Shown: piece after piece, positions 21,479-32,104 of the stretch
Position numbering within the stretch: position 1 is the stretch's first letter
Layout: each line of letters opens with the position of its first letter
Notes under the pieces: model-generated
Seen by the model: only the letters and a program-made list of their open reading frames with translations
Told to the model about the DNA's origin: nothing
Databases searched by the model: none
Position numbers and translations under genes: made by a program
NCBI RefSeq assembly: GCF_042186555.1
Contig: NC_133326.1
Location: forward strand, 591,635,790-591,699,789
DNA: 64,000 bases
Origin: Aquarana catesbeiana
Taxonomy: Eukaryota; Chordata; Amphibia; Anura; Ranidae
Direction of reading: 5' to 3'

Positions 21479-21567
21479 GGGGAGACCTGTATGGTGAAGG
21501 GGTAAGGCATGTCCACATCCCAAAAAGGGATGAAAAGGGAGAGAAAAAAAAAAGAGAGTCCGGTGGT
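20849..21567 (-). other. LINE C inter-ORF spacer with homopolymer runs
   Basis: About 720 bp without a conserved frame. Contains poly-purine stretches on the plus strand (A-rich 21300-21375, then a run of about 21 A followed by about 13 G at 21449-21482). On the element's own strand these are pyrimidine runs. Length variation or sequencing error is likely in such runs, but they lie outside both ORFs. Confidence 0.7.
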
Positions 21568-22674
21568 TCAGGTGGCAGGGCTTTCCTTGGCTTTCTTATA
21601 CTTGGGTTTTTGCCACGTAGGAGTCAGAGGGCTGGGCGGAGGTGGTCGTTTGGGTAGGAGCGATGGAGAAGACTGCATCGGTGAAGTTGGATCAGTGTTC
21701 AAGAGTCCCAGTTTTTTCAGTAAAAGTTCTCCTTCCGCTAGTGTAGAAAATCTGAAAGGCTTGCCGTTAAATTCAAATTTGAGGCTCAGCGGGAAAAGCC
21801 ACCAATATTTCACATTTTTCTGTGTGAGAACATTCAAAAGTGGTTTAAGTGCTCGCCGCCTTTGTATAGTATAAGGAGAAATATCAGCGTACACCTGAAC
21901 TGAATGACCCAGGAGTTGGATTTGGGGCATGGTGCGAGCCCTCCTCATGACCTCCTCCTTAACGTTGTAGTAGTGAGGTTTTACCACAATGTCCCTGGGA
22001 AGACCATCCGAGCGAGGGGGACCTAAAGCTCTGTGGGCCCTGTCGAGCTCCAACCTGTGGGCTCTGATATCAGGTATCAGGTGTTTGATGAGAGAGGGAA
22101 CTGCTTCCGGAATGTCTGTGAAAGTCTCAGGAAGACCCCTTATCCTAAAGTTCAGCCATCTGGACCTATTTTCAAGGTCATCGATTTTGGCGATGGCCCC
22201 CTCCAGCTGATCATTGAGTTCTTGAAAGCGATCCGTATTTTGATTGACCCGATCGATCGTGGCATCCATTTTAGTTTCAATATGCTCAATGCGGGATCCC
22301 AGGAGATGTAGGTCTGATTTAATATCAGAGGTGATATCTGAAGTTATTTTGGCAGCAGTTTGTGCAAGTCCTTTATCAAGCATTTCTGCGAATTTGTTAA
22401 AGAGCATTGAGATATCAGGGGGACATGAGGAGAACTGATTCACATCTTGTTGCTTCATGACAGGCCTCTGGGGGGATGAGGCTGTGTGTGGTATGTGAAT
22501 TCCATCCAGGGTCTGATCTAATAAGGACAATGTGGAGGCAGGAGATGCTGGATCTAAGATAATGTGGGGCAGAGGAGCCTCTCCACATACCTCTTTAAGC
22601 AGAGCAGTGCGCCAGGGAGAGGAATCAGCTGTGCCTGTGTATGCAGCATCGCCTGTGTGCCGCTCCGCCGCCAT
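21568..22674 (-). CDS. LINE C ORF1: L1 ORF1p-like RNA-binding protein
   Basis: 368 codons from Met 22674 (MAAERHT). The open frame extends upstream to 22947, but that passes through the element boundary at 22900 into flanking LINE B, so the first Met inside the element is preferred. Order: low-complexity N-terminus; coiled coil from about MLFNKFAEMLDK through LEGAIAKIDDLENRSR; RRM-like segment with LNFRIRGLPETF and LELDRAHRAL; C-terminal domain with VKPHYYNVKEEV and YTIQRRRALKPLL; basic Pro/Lys tail. Presumed to coat the element RNA as a trimer. It is intact and in the order expected before ORF2. Confidence 0.9.
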   Translation of the reverse strand: MAAERHTGDAAYTGTADSSPWRTALLKEVCGEAPLPHIILDPASPASTLSLLDQTLDGIHIPHTASSPQRPVMKQQDVNQFSSCPPDISMLFNKFAEMLDKGLAQTAAKITSDITSDIKSDLHLLGSRIEHIETKMDATIDRVNQNTDRFQELNDQLEGAIAKIDDLENRSRWLNFRIRGLPETFTDIPEAVPSLIKHLIPDIRAHRLELDRAHRALGPPRSDGLPRDIVVKPHYYNVKEEVMRRARTMPQIQLLGHSVQVYADISPYTIQRRRALKPLLNVLTQKNVKYWWLFPLSLKFEFNGKPFRFSTLAEGELLLKKLGLLNTDPTSPMQSSPSLLPKRPPPPSPLTPTWQKPKYKKAKESPAT

Positions 22675-22900
22675 ATTAGGTGTCTGTGCTGTGAGAGACT
22701 CAGCCGAGAAACAGTCCTCTGGGGTCCGTTTGGGTGCTGCAATATGCCCTATCTCCGTCCTGGGGGTAGCCGCCGTGCTCCGCTCCCGATTACGGGTGTG
22801 GGGGGTGAGAGGATCCGTTGCGGGGAGTGCCGAATGCTCGGAGCGGGACGGAGCTCTGTGATCAGGCGTCCATGTCACAGAGCGCCGCGCATGCGCCTCC

Positions 22901-22915
22901 AAATGCAGTTTTTCT
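22901..22915. repeat. LINE C target-site duplication (right)
   Basis: Exact copy of 16289-16303 adjacent to the 5' end of LINE C. Confidence 0.92.
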
Positions 22916-23978
22916 ATATGCAACTCAGACATGCTTTCATAGCCCAATCAAAGACCTCTGAGTGGCATGTGGACTCTACACCCATTCTTGTTCAGCTTAA
23001 GACTGTGGAGACATCTAAAGGATTCATCTCCCAGAGTTATGGTACATTACTTCGTAAGTACCTCACAAAACACCCCCTTACAGTCAAAAGAAAATGGGAA
23101 GCGGACATAGGACCCCTAAACGAGGATCAGTGGGAGGAAGCCCTACAGTCAGTAGCCATATGCTCCTTGAACGTGACACAAAGCTTGACACAACTATATA
23201 CACTCCTGAGAGTATACTACACACCTCATAGATTGCATACCATGGGGCTGCTACCCACACCTATACGTACTAGATGCAAAAGGGACCATGGAGAGTTGAT
23301 ACATATGCTCTGGCATTGCCCCAAATTGCACGTATATTGGAAGGGGGTGATAGACACTCTAAACACAGTGTTTCAGGTGTCAGTCCCTTTGGACCCTAAA
23401 CACTGCATTTTGAATTTGCTAGATGAGTTGGAGTGGGAACCTCACACCAGAGAAGCCCTCACTAGGGCCCTTTTTATGGCTCGCAAATTGATAATGCTAC
23501 ATGGGAAGTTTGAGTCACCCCCATCGGTTAAGGAATGGATTACTGCACTAGGTAACACGTTGCAAATGGAGAAAATTATATACCAGCATAGGGGATGCTC
23601 TAATAAATTTGAAAAAACTGTGGGAGCCATGGCTGGGGACCCCAGGACTGGCTCAAGATGACCTAGTCATGGATAGACTCTTGAGACACAATATGGGCTT
23701 AATGCATTATACACTCTGAACTTCCTTTAAATTTAGATGGGTGGGTCGAGCTGTTACAGAAAAATGGGCTGGGGGCACTGTGAAACTTGAATATGGTTGT
23801 ATGATATTTGGTGATGGTGCTTTTATTAGAATGGTATAAAAAATAAAAAATAAAAAAGAGACACTGTTCTCATGGTACATGGAAATGTTTATATTTGCTA
23901 AAAAGGACTTGACTGTGGATCTTTGGACTGTATGTGTTTAACTTTCAATAAAAATCTTATTTTTGGTTAAAAAAAAAA
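22916..23978 (+). pseudogene. LINE B ORF2 C-terminal part and 3' tail
   Basis: The frame 22916-23661 resumes LINE B ORF2 after LINE C. It holds the C-terminal region with a degraded cysteine motif (TRCKRDHGELIHMLWHCPKL), stopping at 23659-23661. A short 3' UTR follows with 'ttcaataaaaatc' and a terminal A-run at about 23969-23978. An open reading that starts upstream at 22564 is a chimera crossing the LINE C boundary and is not a gene. No clear LINE B TSD was found: the right flank ggagcaagtgg has no partner near 6655. Confidence 0.82.
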
Positions 23979-24326
23979 GGAGCAAGTGGCTGATGCTGTG
24001 TTCAAATAACTCAGATGACTCCTCCATGCCTGATGCTGGGGCTATGGCAGGAACAGCTGTGGACAAGGAAGCAGGTTTTGCCACTCTCGCAGCTGCAGGG
24101 GACTGCGCACTAGTCTCTGCTTGAGTGACGGAGGATGAGGATGGTTTAATAAGCCAGTCCACCACCTCCTCTGCATGCTGTGGCTGGATTGCATGGGCAA
24201 TATCACTAAAAAGAGGGAATGATGCCCTGCCTGAGGACTGATCACCTTTGCCCTGTGGAGACATACGCTGCTGGCCCCCTTACAGTGCCATGGGAATGTC
24301 TGCCTCTCCTTGCTGTGCTCCGACAT
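23979..24326 (-). pseudogene. hAT-family transposase N-terminal fragment, copy 1 (frameshifted)
   Basis: Minus strand from Met 24326 (MSEHSKERQTFPW), shifting frame to one with GKGDQSSGRASFPLFSD and EEVVDWLIKPSSSSV, ending SISHL at the LINE B poly(A) junction. It is clearly homologous to 32105-32778, where the sequence continues LLLDDAQALLDSD. The N-terminus is Ser/Ala-rich and otherwise featureless. I assign it to the hAT family because the element copy at 29611-33617 carries hAT-type termini; there is no independent domain call. Confidence 0.6.
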
Positions 24327-24429
24327 GATGAGGGGAGTGGTGGGTGCTTATTAACAAAACATAATAAAGATGTGTAAATGTGTACGTGGATGCACTTTAA
24401 TCAATGCAAAGTGGTGTTTGGTGCACTTT

Positions 24430-25770
24430 AATTTAATAAATTAATCACAACACAAACACACTCCACGGGTACACTATAATATTGCAGTAACGCACAGAAC
24501 TATACGACGTTAAACTTGCAGTAACGCAATGAAATATACAGTGTTAAACTTGCAGTAACACACAGAACTATATGGCGTTAAACTTGCAGTAACACAATGA
24601 AATACAGTATATGGCGTTAAACTTGCAGTAACGCAATGAAATACAGTATATGGCGTTAAACTTGCAGTAACACAATGAAATATATGGTGTTAAACGTGCA
24701 GTAATGCACAGAACTATATGGCATTAAACTTGCAGCATTGCAATGAAATATATGGCATTAAACACACTCCATGGATACACTATAATATTGCAGTAACGCA
24801 CAGAACTATACGACGTTAAACTTGCGGTAACGCAATGAAATATACAGTGTTAAACTTGCAGTGACACACAGAACTATATGGCGTTATACTTGCAGTAACG
24901 CAATTAAATATATGACGTTAAACTTGCAGTAACGCAATTAAATATACAGCGTTAAACTTGCAGTAATGCCCAGAACTATATGGTGGTAAACTTGCACTAA
25001 TGCACAAACGTATATGGTGTTAAACTTTCAGTAACGCAATGAAATATACAGCATTAAACTTGCAGTAACACACAGAACTATATTGCGTTAAACTTGCAGT
25101 AACACAATAAAATATATGACGTTAAACTTGCAGTAACGCAATGAAATATATGGCGTTAAACTTGCAGTAACGCACAGAACAATATGGCATTAAACTTTCA
25201 GTAATGCACAGAACTATATGGCGTTAAACTTGCAGTAACACAATGAAATATATGGCATTAAACTTGCAGTAACGCACAGAACTATATGGCGTTAAACTTG
25301 TAGTAACGCAATGAAATATATGATGTTAAACGTCCGGTAATGCAATAAAATATATGGCGTTAAACGTCCAGTAATGCAATGAAATATATGGCGTTAAACT
25401 TGCAGTAATGCACAGAACTATATGGCATTAAACTTGCAGTAACGCAATAAAATATATGGCGTTAAACTTGCAGTAGCGCAATTAAATATATGGCATTAAA
25501 CTTGCAGTAGCGCACAGAATTATATGGCATTAAACTTGCAGTAATGCAATGAAATATACAGCAATAAACTTCAAGTAACACAATGTACTATATGACGTTA
25601 AACTTGCAGTAAGGCACAGAACTACTGTATATGACGTTAAACTTGCAGTAATGCACAGAGTTATATGGCATTAATCTTGCAGTAACGCACAGAACTATAT
25701 GGCGTCAAACTTTCAGTAACGCAATGAAATATATTGCGTTAAACCTGCAGTAACGCAATTTAAATAACAA
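24430..25770. repeat. 34-35 bp tandem array (about 38 units)
   Basis: Degenerate unit of the form gcgttaaacttgcagtaacg followed by caatgaaatatatg or cacagaactatatg, repeated without interruption. Two alternating unit types (caatgaaatata and cacagaacta) suggest a higher-order 70-bp period. It lies upstream of the hAT N-terminal frame in that element's orientation. A shorter array of the same unit (36 bp form) lies at the equivalent place in copy 2 (32895-33120), so the array belongs to the transposon. Confidence 0.88.
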
Positions 25771-26200
25771 ACAGATCGTACTTACCTCCACTGGGCAGCT
25801 CGTTTTGCACAGAGTGGCCCCAAACCTGCTCTTTTGGGGTGCCTCGGCGGCTCTCTCAGCTCCTCCTGGCATCAGATAACCCCCTGGGAGAAGCGCTCTC
25901 CATGGGGTTACCTTGCAGGCGCACTCCCGAGTCCATAGACACCGAATGACGGACTCGGCCCCGTCCCCCGACGGCTGCATCATTGGATTTGATTGACAGC
26001 ATCGGGAGCCAATGGCTGCGCTGCTATCAATCTATCCACTCAAGAGCCGAGAACCCCCAACAGAGGTACAGCGCATCCCCAAGGGACAAGTTTGAGGGTT
26101 CAGGTAAGTAAAACGGGGGGCTGGGGGGGCTGGTCACGGACAGGTGTTTTTTCACCTTAAAGCATAGGATTTTCATGTTAAATATATAAGCATAGAAACC
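25771..26200. repeat. Unclassified interspersed repeat
   Basis: GC-rich segment with 'gtacttacctcc' at one side and 'caggtaagtaaaacg' at the other, facing each other, plus 'gagccaatggctgcgctg'. The same layout (tacttacc ... ggtaagta, CCAAT-like inverted segments) is seen in the TTAA-flanked element at 35982-36454, so it is probably a related DNA transposon relic. No coding capacity is visible. Confidence 0.45.
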
Positions 26201-26201
26201 T

Positions 26202-26503
26202 TTAACCACTTCAACCCCCGGAAGGATTTACCCCTAATGACAAGGCCATTTTTTGCGATACGCATTGCGTCGTTTTAACTGACAATTGCACGGTCATGCA
26301 ACATTGCACCCAAACAAAAATATAGTCCTTTTTTTCAATAAGCATATATTGATTGATTTGCGCAAAAGTTATAGTGTCTACAAAACAAGGGAAAGATTTA
26401 GGGACTGTATCTAATGCACGGACTGACATACAGGTAAATCGGTTCATGAAGCCAGGCTACCCTGCCACAGTATATGTGCGGTGGGCGATCCGGAAGTGGT
26501 TAA
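26202..26503. mobile_element. TTAA-flanked MITE (short copy)
   Basis: Bounded by TTAA (26202-26205 and 26500-26503). The termini CCACTT and AAGTGG are inverted. Internal sequence (gaaggatttaccc, gaccattttttgcgatac-type blocks) matches the longer element at 42723-43661. TTAA target choice is characteristic of piggyBac and Kolobok transposons; which of the two cannot be decided here. The centre is deleted relative to the long copy. Confidence 0.75.
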
Positions 26504-27829
26504 CTTAGTTATGAACTAATACCAGGAAATAGACAAAAGACCGTTTAGTGGTAAATTAACTCAATGTATTAATATAGGTTAGGATAAATGATAGTATGAG
26601 CATAAATGAGCACACGGAAGATAGATCCGAACTCAGTCTGCTAACAATGCATCTCTAAATGCAACTTTAAATAGAGCTCTGTACCACTAGACTAGAATCA
26701 CTCATAAATCAGCAATATCCATAATAAAGAGTGCTTATAACGTTAATTGTAATATGGATAAGGATAATGTAACTGGCTTAGAGTTACTTCTAAATGAGGG
26801 ACCTAGCAAAAGGTCTCTACATGGCAAGTGTAAATGGGCAGTCTTTAGTCCTGGTTCTTCAGCTGGCTAACGTTGGGGCCCAATGGTACCTTAGGCGCAC
26901 GTGAGAACAGTAATTTTAAGTCCCGTGAGCAGTAATAGAGCCCAGTTCTTAAGGGCTCAGTCTCTAGTGACAACAAGTCATGTCCGCAAGGCTCTTTCAC
27001 AAGACCCAGCGGCAGTGGTCTCTACGGTTAGATATCTGTTCATTCTGGGTTGCCTTGGGTAGTCCTCAGCACAGCATGGACAGAATCCTGGTGGTGGCTC
27101 AGTCCCTCAGCAAGGGAAAGGGTTTCCAATGGCTCAGTCTCTGTTTCTCTCTCTCTCTCCTTGCTCTCTTTTGTTTCCCTTTGTCGTCCTGCATTGTTCT
27201 CCCCTAACCTCGGCTGAATTTTCTTGGGACACTCTGTGCTTTCCTTACTCTTTTAGCAGGGCTCGGTGGGAGCTGTAGTTCAGGACCCATAGCCTTCACT
27301 GAGTAACACTCCTAAGGGGACTACATGTTCCAATGTCCTTTGCCCACTTACATAATCAGGGGGAGGAAAGAAGGAGCAGCTGCACTTCTGAGTCCTCTTC
27401 CTTTCCATCAGTCTTACTGCTGCTGACAGGAGGGGGGGGCGAGTGGTGGATTTTACACATAGCCTGCATTTCTTCCTTTCCCTTCTCTACCATGCTAATC
27501 AGCAGAGGGGAAGTCAACGCCCACTCCTGTAGATGGCAGGACAGCACCTGGCTACACACAGTTCTTTATTAAAAAAACAAAACAAAACAAAACAAAAATG
27601 TCCAACAATGTACATCTATCATTATTCACAATGCCCAGCGATGCAGATCCACATAAATCATACTGCTGGATGATGTGATTGGCAAACAATGTACATAGCG
27701 CGACTTTTTTAAAATAAAGTTCATGTCAAAAGCAATGTAAGTGTTTTATTTATGTTTTTTATTTTTGTTTTTTTTACTATGTGACCCTTAAACATTCAGA
27801 TGGAGAGTAAAGTAAGGTGTGCCCCCTAT
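26504..27829. other. No recognised feature; short A-rich simple repeat
   Basis: No convincing gene or repeat family recognised. Contains a pyrimidine-rich stretch (27140-27190) and an (AAAAC)n tract at 27571-27597. Short open frames here have no recognisable composition or motifs. Confidence 0.5.
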
Positions 27830-28190
27830 TGTTAAAGATTTCAGATTCCAGTAAGCCCCACAACCACAGACCCCCACAACTACAGGGACATCAACATGGG
27901 AACAAGGTGCCTTGCAATGTACCCACATGTTGTGGGCCACAAGCTTACCCCACCCTTTCCCGGACTGCCAGGCAGCATACTCGGATTAGGGTCTAGTGTG
28001 GATTTTTGAGTGGGACCCCACCCTTTTTTTTATTTCTGGCGTGAGGTTCCCTTTTAAAATCCATACCAAACCCAAAAGATGTGGACCCCATACATTTTTT
28101 TTGCATGGGGTCCCCCCCTTAAAACTTATATTAGACCTGAAGTGCCTTGTATGAATTATGGGGAGATTCCCACAATGTTTTTTTTTTTAA
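27830..28190. repeat. Diverged fragment of the foldback hAT element arm
   Basis: Shares block order with 1590-1990 and 49570-49770: 'cagacccccacaa', 'catgggaacaaggtgc', 'gccaggcagcatactcgga', 'ggtct..tggattttt' and 'aaaatccatacca', with T-runs between. More diverged than the other copies, so probably older. Only one arm is recognisable. Confidence 0.7.
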
Positions 28191-28199
28191 CTATCTAAT

Positions 28200-29600
28200 T
28201 ATTTTAACTATCCCAGCTGCTTTATTTACATTGCTGGTGATTCCTGTCCAGTAAATATATGAGGCCAGTAATGTCACTAGTTGCTAAGGACATGGTACAG
28301 TACCCTCAGCTTCCTTAACAGCCATTGAGAGTGGAAGAAGGAAACCGTTATATATAGAACCAGGAAAAAAACCTGCTCTTGCCAAATACATTGAAAGTCC
28401 AGCATTCGGATTGACTCACAAACAAGCAAAGTCTGGGTGTTCATCCCTATATCCCTAGTAGTCACTTGTTTGTCCTTTGTTGGGAACTTACCAAGTAAAG
28501 GAAGAAGACAAATTACATCTCTAGACCTTCCAAAGTACATCAGCAATAGTCATGTTAATATATGTACTACTGACATGTTCCTTTTAAGACTTTATGTAGT
28601 TTTGCAAAAAAAATACAGAATTTGCAGCTGTCCCTAAACAAAAACAGCCCAAAGAAAGTTTTGTTCTTTTAATCAAAACATAACACATAAGGATTTTCAA
28701 AGAAGTTGACAAAAGAAAGATATCATTTGGCAATTAGTGTCTCTAGTGACCTTTTTGTTGCCCCTTGGCATAGGCATAAACAGATTGATATTTGATAAAT
28801 CTTTTCAAAAGGGACATACAAGCTAATGAAGTCTAATCTGATCTGGCCCATGGTTAAAGATACCTTTATTCATCCAGTTTGATCCTCTTTAATAAATACA
28901 TGTATGAATTTGGAATACAAGGCATTAACCCCTTCATTGGCATTGCTTTTATATTGTATATTTGAGAGGGAATTAGCATGAGGTTTTGATTCTGAAAACA
29001 GCATCTTCCAGCCCCATTTCACTGTTCAGGTTTATCTAATTGGCTGCTCTAGGTAGGCAGATGTGTTCTGCATTGGGAGCTAATAGCCTTCCCTGTCGTG
29101 ATCAGCATGCAGTTATTAAGAAAACACAGTCCCATTATTTTAATTGGGAAGGGAGAAGAATTGAGAGGTTACAGCAGCAGTGCTTTCTTATTTCCGTTTC
29201 ACAAAAGGGAGGCCCGCAGGGAATGCAGAAAGACACGTGAAATGTCTCATTACCCCCCCCACTCCCCCTTCTCTTTCCAGAAATACCAGAGTAAGGCACC
29301 ATATCACAACTGACTGTTATTATTTAATCTTTCCAAAAAAGTTCTTTGTTCTATCTGTAATGATTCTGCTTGCAGACTGGTATCTCAGAACAGCAGCTGC
29401 GGCTTGGTGTGTCTGTGATTTTGCAACATCTCTCAAACATTAACAGTTTTAATCAGTCAATAATAGTGACAGGTCACTTAAAGGCTTAGTGCACTTATTA
29501 GTGTTCTATCCACTACTGCACCTCACTGCTTACATTGTATAAGATTAATATAGGCTGTACTTTTCTGTCATGCAACTCTATCAGATCTTACCTGTGCTGC
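28200..29600. other. No recognised repeat; apparently single-copy AT-rich DNA
   Basis: No transposon termini, tandem structure or coding motif recognised. Low CpG and complex sequence throughout, including around 28700-28930 and 29000-29450. It is the longest stretch in the window without an identifiable transposable element and could contain conserved regulatory sequence, but nothing here proves that. Confidence 0.4.
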
Positions 29601-29710
29601 AAGCACCAGAACTTCCAAACACTGCGAAAGTTCGGACCCGAATAATGAACCCCATTAAAGTCAAAGAAACCCAAACGTCAAAAATCAAAAGTACACATTT
29701 TGAAGGCTTA

Positions 29711-31319
29711 CATTAGGGATGGAAAGTATTCAGACCCCCTTAAATTGTTCACTCTTTGTTATATTGCAGCCATTTGCTAAAATCATTTAAGTTCATTTTT
29801 TTCCTCATTAATGTACACACAGCACCCCATATTGACAGAAAAATGCAGAATTGTTGAAATTTTTGCAGATTTATTAAAAAAGAAAAACTGAAATATCATA
29901 TGGTCTTAAGTATTCAGACCCTTTGCTGTGACACTCATATATTTAACTCAGGTGCTGTCCATTTCTTCTGATCACCTTCATTTGAGTCCAGCTGTGTTTG
30001 ATTATACTGATTGGACTTGATTAGGAAAGCCACACACCTGTCTATATAAGACCTTACCGCTCACAGTGCATGTCAGAGCAAATGAGAATCATGAGGTCAA
30101 AGGAACTGCCTGAAGAGCTTAGAGAGAGAATTGTGGAAAGGCACAGATCTGGCCAAGGTTACAAAAAAATTCTGCTGCGCTTAAGGTTCCTAAGAGCACA
30201 GTGGTCTCCATAATCCTTAAATGGGAAATTTGGAACAACCAGAACCCTACCTAGAGCTGGCCATCCGTCCAAACTGAGCTATCGGGGGAGAAGAGCTTTG
30301 GTGAGAGAGGTAAAGAAGAACCCAAAGATCACTGTGGCTGAGCTCCAGAGATGCAGTTGGGAGATGGGAGAAAGTTGTAGAAAATCAACCATCACTGCAG
30401 CCCTTCACCAGTCAGGGCTTTATGGCAGAGTGGCCTGACGAAAGCCTCTCCTCAGTGCAAGACACATGAAAGCCTGCATGGAGTTTGCTAAAAAAACACC
30501 TGAAGGACTCCAAGATGATGAGAAATAAGATTATCTGGTCTGATGAGACCAAGATACAACTTTTTGGCCTTAATTCTAAGTGGTATGTGTGGAGAAAACC
30601 AGGCACTGCTCATCACCTGTCCAATACAGTCCCAACAGTGAAGCATGGTGGTGGCAGCATCATGCTCTGGGGGTGTTTTTCAGCTGCAGGGACAGGACAA
30701 ATGGTTGCAATCAAGGCAAGATGAATGCGGCCAAGTGCAGGGATATCCTGGATGAAAACCTGCTCCAGAGTGCTGAGGACCTCAGACTGGGCCAAAGGTT
30801 TACCTTCCAACAAGACAATTACCCTAAGCACACAGCTAAAATAACCAAGGAGTGGCTTCACAACAACTCCGTGACTGTTCTTGAATGGTCCAGCCAGAGC
30901 TCTGACTTAACCCAATTGAGCATCTCTGGAGAGACCTAAAAATGGCTGTCCACCAACGTTTACCATCCAACCTGACAAAATTGGAGAGGATCTGCAAAGA
31001 GGAATGGCAGAGGATCCCCAAATCCAGGTGTGAAAAACTTGTTGCATCTTACAGACTCATGGCTGTATTAGATCAAAAGGGTGCTTCTACTAAATACTGA
31101 GCAAAGGGTCTGAATACTTAGGACCATATGATATTTCAGTTTTCCTTTTTTAATAAATCTGCAAAAATGTCAACAATTCTGTGTTTTTCTGTCAACATGG
31201 GGTGCTGTGTGTACGTTAATGAGAAAAAAAATGAACTTATGATGATGATTTTAGCAAATGGCTGCAATATAACAAAGAGAGAAAATTTAAGGGGGTCTGA
31301 ATACTTTCCATCACCACTG
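29711..31319 (+). mobile_element. Tc1-like transposon
   Basis: Flanked by TA (29709-29710 and 31320-31321). Terminal inverted repeats of about 210-230 bp run inward from CATTAGGGATGG at the left and CCATCACCACTG at the right. The block gtattcagaccc is present at the outer end and again about 190 bp inward (29921 region and its inverse near 31110), the IR/DR pattern of Tc1 elements. Inserted into the 'ggcttatatgcaag' subterminal region of a hAT-family copy. Encodes a broken transposase. Confidence 0.93.
30070..31100 (+). pseudogene. Tc1 transposase (frameshifted)
   Basis: Start MSEQMRIMRSKELPEEL at 30070; natural stop at 31098-31100. The N-terminal paired-like DNA-binding region is frameshifted near 30180. 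The catalytic domain appears in pieces: [15 protein letters not shown] (first Asp, 30525-30570), [13 protein letters not shown] (30650), FTFQQDNYPKHTAK (second Asp, 30800-30840), then a frameshift near 30905 after which IEHLWRDLK carries the Glu of the DD34E triad in another frame. About 340 codons overall, the usual Tc1 length. Not functional as read. Confidence 0.9.
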
Positions 31320-31718
31320 TATATGCAAGTAATTGGGCATATAATGGCTATAGGGGTCCAGGTCCTGCCCTGGGGGACATGTATCAATACAAGAAAAAGT
31401 TTGTGAAAAATGTCATTTTTAAATGAGCAGTGATTTTTTGATTTTTAACGTGAAAGCCTAAAAATGAAAAATTCCTTCCAATATAGTGCCTGGGGGGGTC
31501 CCCTTAGTGTACCTGTAAAATGGCAGATCTGTACAGTGTCTAGAATCTACTGCAGAAATAATTACAATAATAAAGCCCAAAAAAATGACATTTTCCTTGC
31601 TCAGCAACAGCTGGGGAGCCAGTGTGTATGATGGGGCCACAATGTAGTGCACTGGGAACAATATTAGAGATACATTGGATACATTCTGGTGAGACTTTGA
31701 CTTTGTATAGAAGTAACG

Positions 31719-31955
31719 GGTGCGTAAAAATTGGTCTTTGGGTGGCGCTTTCTCACCGTAACCCTATAGAGGTACTCTTGATGAAAGCAAGAATTGGCCT
31801 TGCTGTAAAAAGTTTCAATGATATGCACCTGTCAAACAGGTGTAGAAAAATTACTCTTTGGGTGTCGGGGGTGCCTTCCCACTGTAACCCTATAGAGGTG
31901 CTCTTGATTAAGGCAAAAAAAATTACAGTGATATGCATATGGTTGGTGTTTTTGC
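31719..31955. repeat. Tandem duplication of about 120 bp in hAT copy 2
   Basis: Two imperfect copies (31719-31843 and 31844-31955) share 'ctttgggtg', 'gtaaccctatagaggt', 'ctcttgat' and 'gatatgca'. Located between the coding fragment and the subterminal region; no function seen. Confidence 0.7.
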
Positions 31956-32104
31956 CATGTTTGATGTGCCTGGGACACAGTTTGCAGATAGCAACAGTGC
32001 GATCTGCTGCAGATGTGCTGAAAAAGGCCCAGACAGGTGAGCTAGGAGATAACAGCTGCAGAATGTGATGGAATAGGGTGGCTGCTCTCTATGCTTTCTT
32101 GATG

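Larger units (their letters stand above)
16304..22900 (-). mobile_element. LINE C: full-length L1-clade retrotransposon with intact ORFs
   Basis: A 6.6 kb minus-strand insertion flanked by a perfect 15-bp TSD. In its own direction it has a GC-rich 5' UTR (22900-22675), ORF1 (22674-21568), a purine/pyrimidine-biased spacer (21567-20849), uninterrupted ORF2 (20848/20809-16991), and a 3' UTR of about 690 bp ending 'caataaaaactattgaaagaa' at 16304. The intact frames and exact TSD indicate a young insertion. Expression and retrotransposition competence cannot be judged from sequence alone. Confidence 0.93.

Noticed and set aside
22564..23661. 365-codon plus-strand open frame
   Set aside because: A chimera. 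Its first part is antisense to LINE C ORF1 and the 5' UTR; only the part after 22915 is real (LINE B ORF2 C-terminus).
24430..25770. Possible CRISPR array
   Set aside because: The units are contiguous degenerate tandem repeats without unique spacers, in a vertebrate transposon context.
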